This document shows positions 32,002 through 33,685 of a stretch of 33,685 bases of DNA, piece by piece. Position 1 is the first letter of the stretch. Each line of letters begins with the position of its first letter. The stretch comes from Bdellovibrionales bacterium (GTDB lineage Bacteria; Bdellovibrionota; Bdellovibrionia; Bdellovibrionales; UBA1609), in contig JABSOQ010000026.1 in assembly GCA_013216195.1 (NCBI GenBank), positions 1 to 33,685 of the forward strand, given 5' to 3'. The translations under genes and the position numbers were made by a program. A model generated the notes under the pieces. That model was not told the origin of the DNA and did no database searches. It saw only the letters and a program-made list of their open reading frames with translations.

Positions 32002-33685
32002 TGCTTCATCCTCCATCCTTCAAGCTGGGCCACCATCTCAGACCTTTCGTCATCAGACAGAGAACTATCAGACACAATGATCTGTTTTAAAGATGTGAGC
32101 GCCTGATTTGAAAACTCTGCAAAGTAAGCATGAAAGAACTTGAGGTGATTTCGCCTCTCGATGGTTTCAAACAGCTTTATGTAGCCAGCAATTGGCGCCA
32201 AAGCCGAGCCCTTATAACCACGATACTTTTCTAAAAACCTGTCAGTTTTTTGCATTAATACAACTGAGCTGCCAAAACCCGTCGGCAGCTTTTGGTCTCG
32301 AGGAATAGCTTTGGTGGACTTACCCGATGAGAGTGAAGCTCTCATAGACTTTTCATATAGCACCAAGCTCTCCAAAGCTTGAGACAGAGCACCAGCATGA
32401 GAGAATAAGCGAGCCCTGCGAACCTGCTCTAAACCCAGTGCCCAAAGAAAAAACCTTTCCTCAGAGGCAGAGGCTAAACCGAGAACAGATGAGTACTCTG
32501 CCCAATTATCTTCGATTAAAGTCAATTCCCCTACCGAAACAGAGTAATCAAAGGCCTTTCTCTTTTGCTTCTCGCTTTTGGCAAGCTTCAGACCCTTAGC
32601 TGCAAGAAGAACCTTGTCGAGCTGAATCCCACTACCATCTGATAAGCTCAGCAAGGCCCACTGCTGCCAAACCTCAAAGGGCATTTTTTCTGCCCCTACT
32701 GGGTAGAGATTTGAAAGTAGCCTATGCGCCTGTTTGTATTTTCTTTGCTTAAGCCGGGCCGACACCTCCCCTAGCGCGACAGCCACTATGTCAGCTCTGT
32801 GAGACAAACCTTGCAAACTCAACAGCACCTGCCCTCTTCGCTCGGCAGAATCAGCTGACTGTAAGTATTGAACCATCAAAGGGCCATTGTCGAACTCGCT
32901 TGCAAATTCTTTGAGGCTCGTCCAAAGTGGTCTCATACCTGGCTTCAAGAAGTCTAACGCGACCCATGACCTCAAATCTGCATTTGAACTCTTATGTAAC
33001 GACTTCCGGAACTCACTATTTTCAAACTTGGTCTCAAAGCTCTTTAGAACTTGTTGTCTTGAACATAGCTTCACTGTCTCAACAGCGAACTCAAGACTTG
33101 ATTTGTTATCTGACACTTCTAAGAAGCCAGCCCTACTCTCAAGGCAGGCCGTGCCTCTTTTGCCGACTTTCTTAAGGTACAAAACCTTATTGACCCTTTG
33201 CTCTCCTTTTAGCCCGACAAGAGAAAAAGGTTTTTTGAAGTGTTTCGGACTATGTATGAGCTTCTCAGAATCAAGGTTTTTTGCTAAACACTCATTCAGA
33301 CTATTAATCGCATCCACTTCCCCAGCCCTAACAACTTGTTCCGACAAGAAGCCGATAGCTTTGCAAGGATCAGTTGTCTTCAACTGTAAAAAAATATCGC
33401 CCCAATAAGCATGAGAATGTAATGTGGCATCACTATATTTTTTTAAGTCTTTGTGATGCGAGCGTGCTGACTCTTTCAAGACGCCTGAGGCAATCTCAAC
33501 AGAGTAAGTCTTAAGCCTTTCGGTGCTAGAATCACCAGCATTAACTTTTTTACTTCTAACGTTCGCTGCAAACCAAAACCGACCCAGATCTTCAGCAATT
33601 TTCTCTGCCAAGGGTGACCGATTCTCAACTTGCAAAAGAGCCTTAGAGGCGATCAAAAAGGCCTCGCTAGGGTTGTTCTTAGAAA
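31998..33685 (-). CDS. Helical-repeat (TPR-like) protein, 5' end outside window
   Basis: The frame runs from the window's right edge to TGA at 31998-32000. The TTG at 33656 is merely internal, since upstream codons (SKNNPSEAF) continue in frame to the edge. About 560 residues are visible. The sequence is alpha-helical, with recurring A/L/Y spacing such as SEAFLIASKALLQ, VEAINSLNECLAKNL-like and RKYKQAHRLLSNLYPVGAEK, compatible with divergent TPR or Sel1-like repeats. No membrane helix or catalytic motif is seen. Followed by the lipoprotein and AgmX-like genes with ATGA overlaps; in gliding-type clusters a TPR protein, a lipoprotein and AgmX are found together, which is the basis for suspecting a common machine. 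Confidence 0.75.
   Translation of the reverse strand, partial: SKNNPSEAFLIASKALLQVENRSPLAEKIAEDLGRFWFAANVRSKKVNAGDSSTERLKTYSVEIASGVLKESARSHHKDLKKYSDATLHSHAYWGDIFLQLKTTDPCKAIGFLSEQVVRAGEVDAINSLNECLAKNLDSEKLIHSPKHFKKPFSLVGLKGEQRVNKVLYLKKVGKRGTACLESRAGFLEVSDNKSSLEFAVETVKLCSRQQVLKSFETKFENSEFRKSLHKSSNADLRSWVALDFLKPGMRPLWTSLKEFASEFDNGPLMVQYLQSADSAERRGQVLLSLQGLSHRADIVAVALGEVSARLKQRKYKQAHRLLSNLYPVGAEKMPFEVWQQWALLSLSDGSGIQLDKVLLAAKGLKLAKSEKQKRKAFDYSVSVGELTLIEDNWAEYSSVLGLASASEERFFLWALGLEQVRRARLFSHAGALSQALESLVLYEKSMRASLSSGKSTKAIPRDQKLPTGFGSSVVLMQKTDRFLEKYRGYKGSALAPIAGYIKLFETIERRNHLKFFHAYFAEFSNQALTSLKQIIVSDSSLSDDERSEMVAQLEGWRMKQ

Overview
The window looks like a chromosomal segment of a Gram-negative bacterium, most likely from the Bdellovibrionota or a related predatory or deltaproteobacteria-like group. 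This is inferred from: an outer-membrane LptD; several lipoproteins; a TM1570-type SPOUT methyltransferase gene between trmD and rplS; an HD-GYP protein; a CHASE2-adenylate cyclase; a TonB/AgmX-type gliding- or energy-transducer-like trio; and large secreted proteins carrying RTX and DUF4214 repeats. No taxonomic marker here is decisive.

Layout. 1-593 (+): C-terminal part of a coiled-coil protein with its terminator. 643-1868 (-): a STAS-domain protein followed by a solo BioY biotin permease. 2097-4811 (+): CHASE2 adenylate/guanylate cyclase with a TPR-like tail. 4925-7246 (+): lptD. 7330-15347 (-): a long co-directional housekeeping run. In transcription order it is ABC ATPase, ABC-2 permease, ffh, rpsP, khpA, a strong intrinsic hairpin, rimM, trmD, SPOUT methyltransferase, rplS, rnhB, yraN, then a small membrane protein gene. 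Several junctions overlap by 4 bp. 15459-19348 (+): an HD-GYP protein, a membrane-anchored MutS-like ATPase directly behind it, then trhO (tRNA U34 hydroxylase).

19380-19640 holds no convincing gene. It does hold a G-rich stretch with several internal stems and a perfect rho-independent terminator, and I call it a candidate independently transcribed structured RNA. 19940-26842 (+) is an export/surface locus: a metzincin-type protease, a 604-aa secreted protein of unknown fold, and a 1256-aa lipoprotein with about 20 RTX nonapeptides plus eight DUF4214-like repeats. A ninth DUF4214 repeat continues in the same frame after an in-frame TGA. The initiator tRNA-fMet gene (27040-27116) follows, with its own promoter.

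27175-30845 is an accessory-looking stretch of orphan genes: a frameshifted gene of unknown function, a two-gene membrane operon, an exported protein, a DOPA-dioxygenase-like protein and a YezG/DUF600-like (immunity-type) protein. 30848-33685 (-) is a translationally coupled trio: a helical-repeat protein running off the window, a small lipoprotein, and a TonB-like AgmX/PglI C-terminal-domain protein. It resembles parts of envelope-spanning motility or transport machines.

Main points of interest are the TGA exactly at a DUF4214 repeat junction, the single-base frameshift at 27355-27365, the unassigned RNA at 19380-19640, the intra-operon terminator between khpA and rimM, the HD-GYP/membrane MutS pair, and the 615-bp internal duplication in the DUF4214 array.
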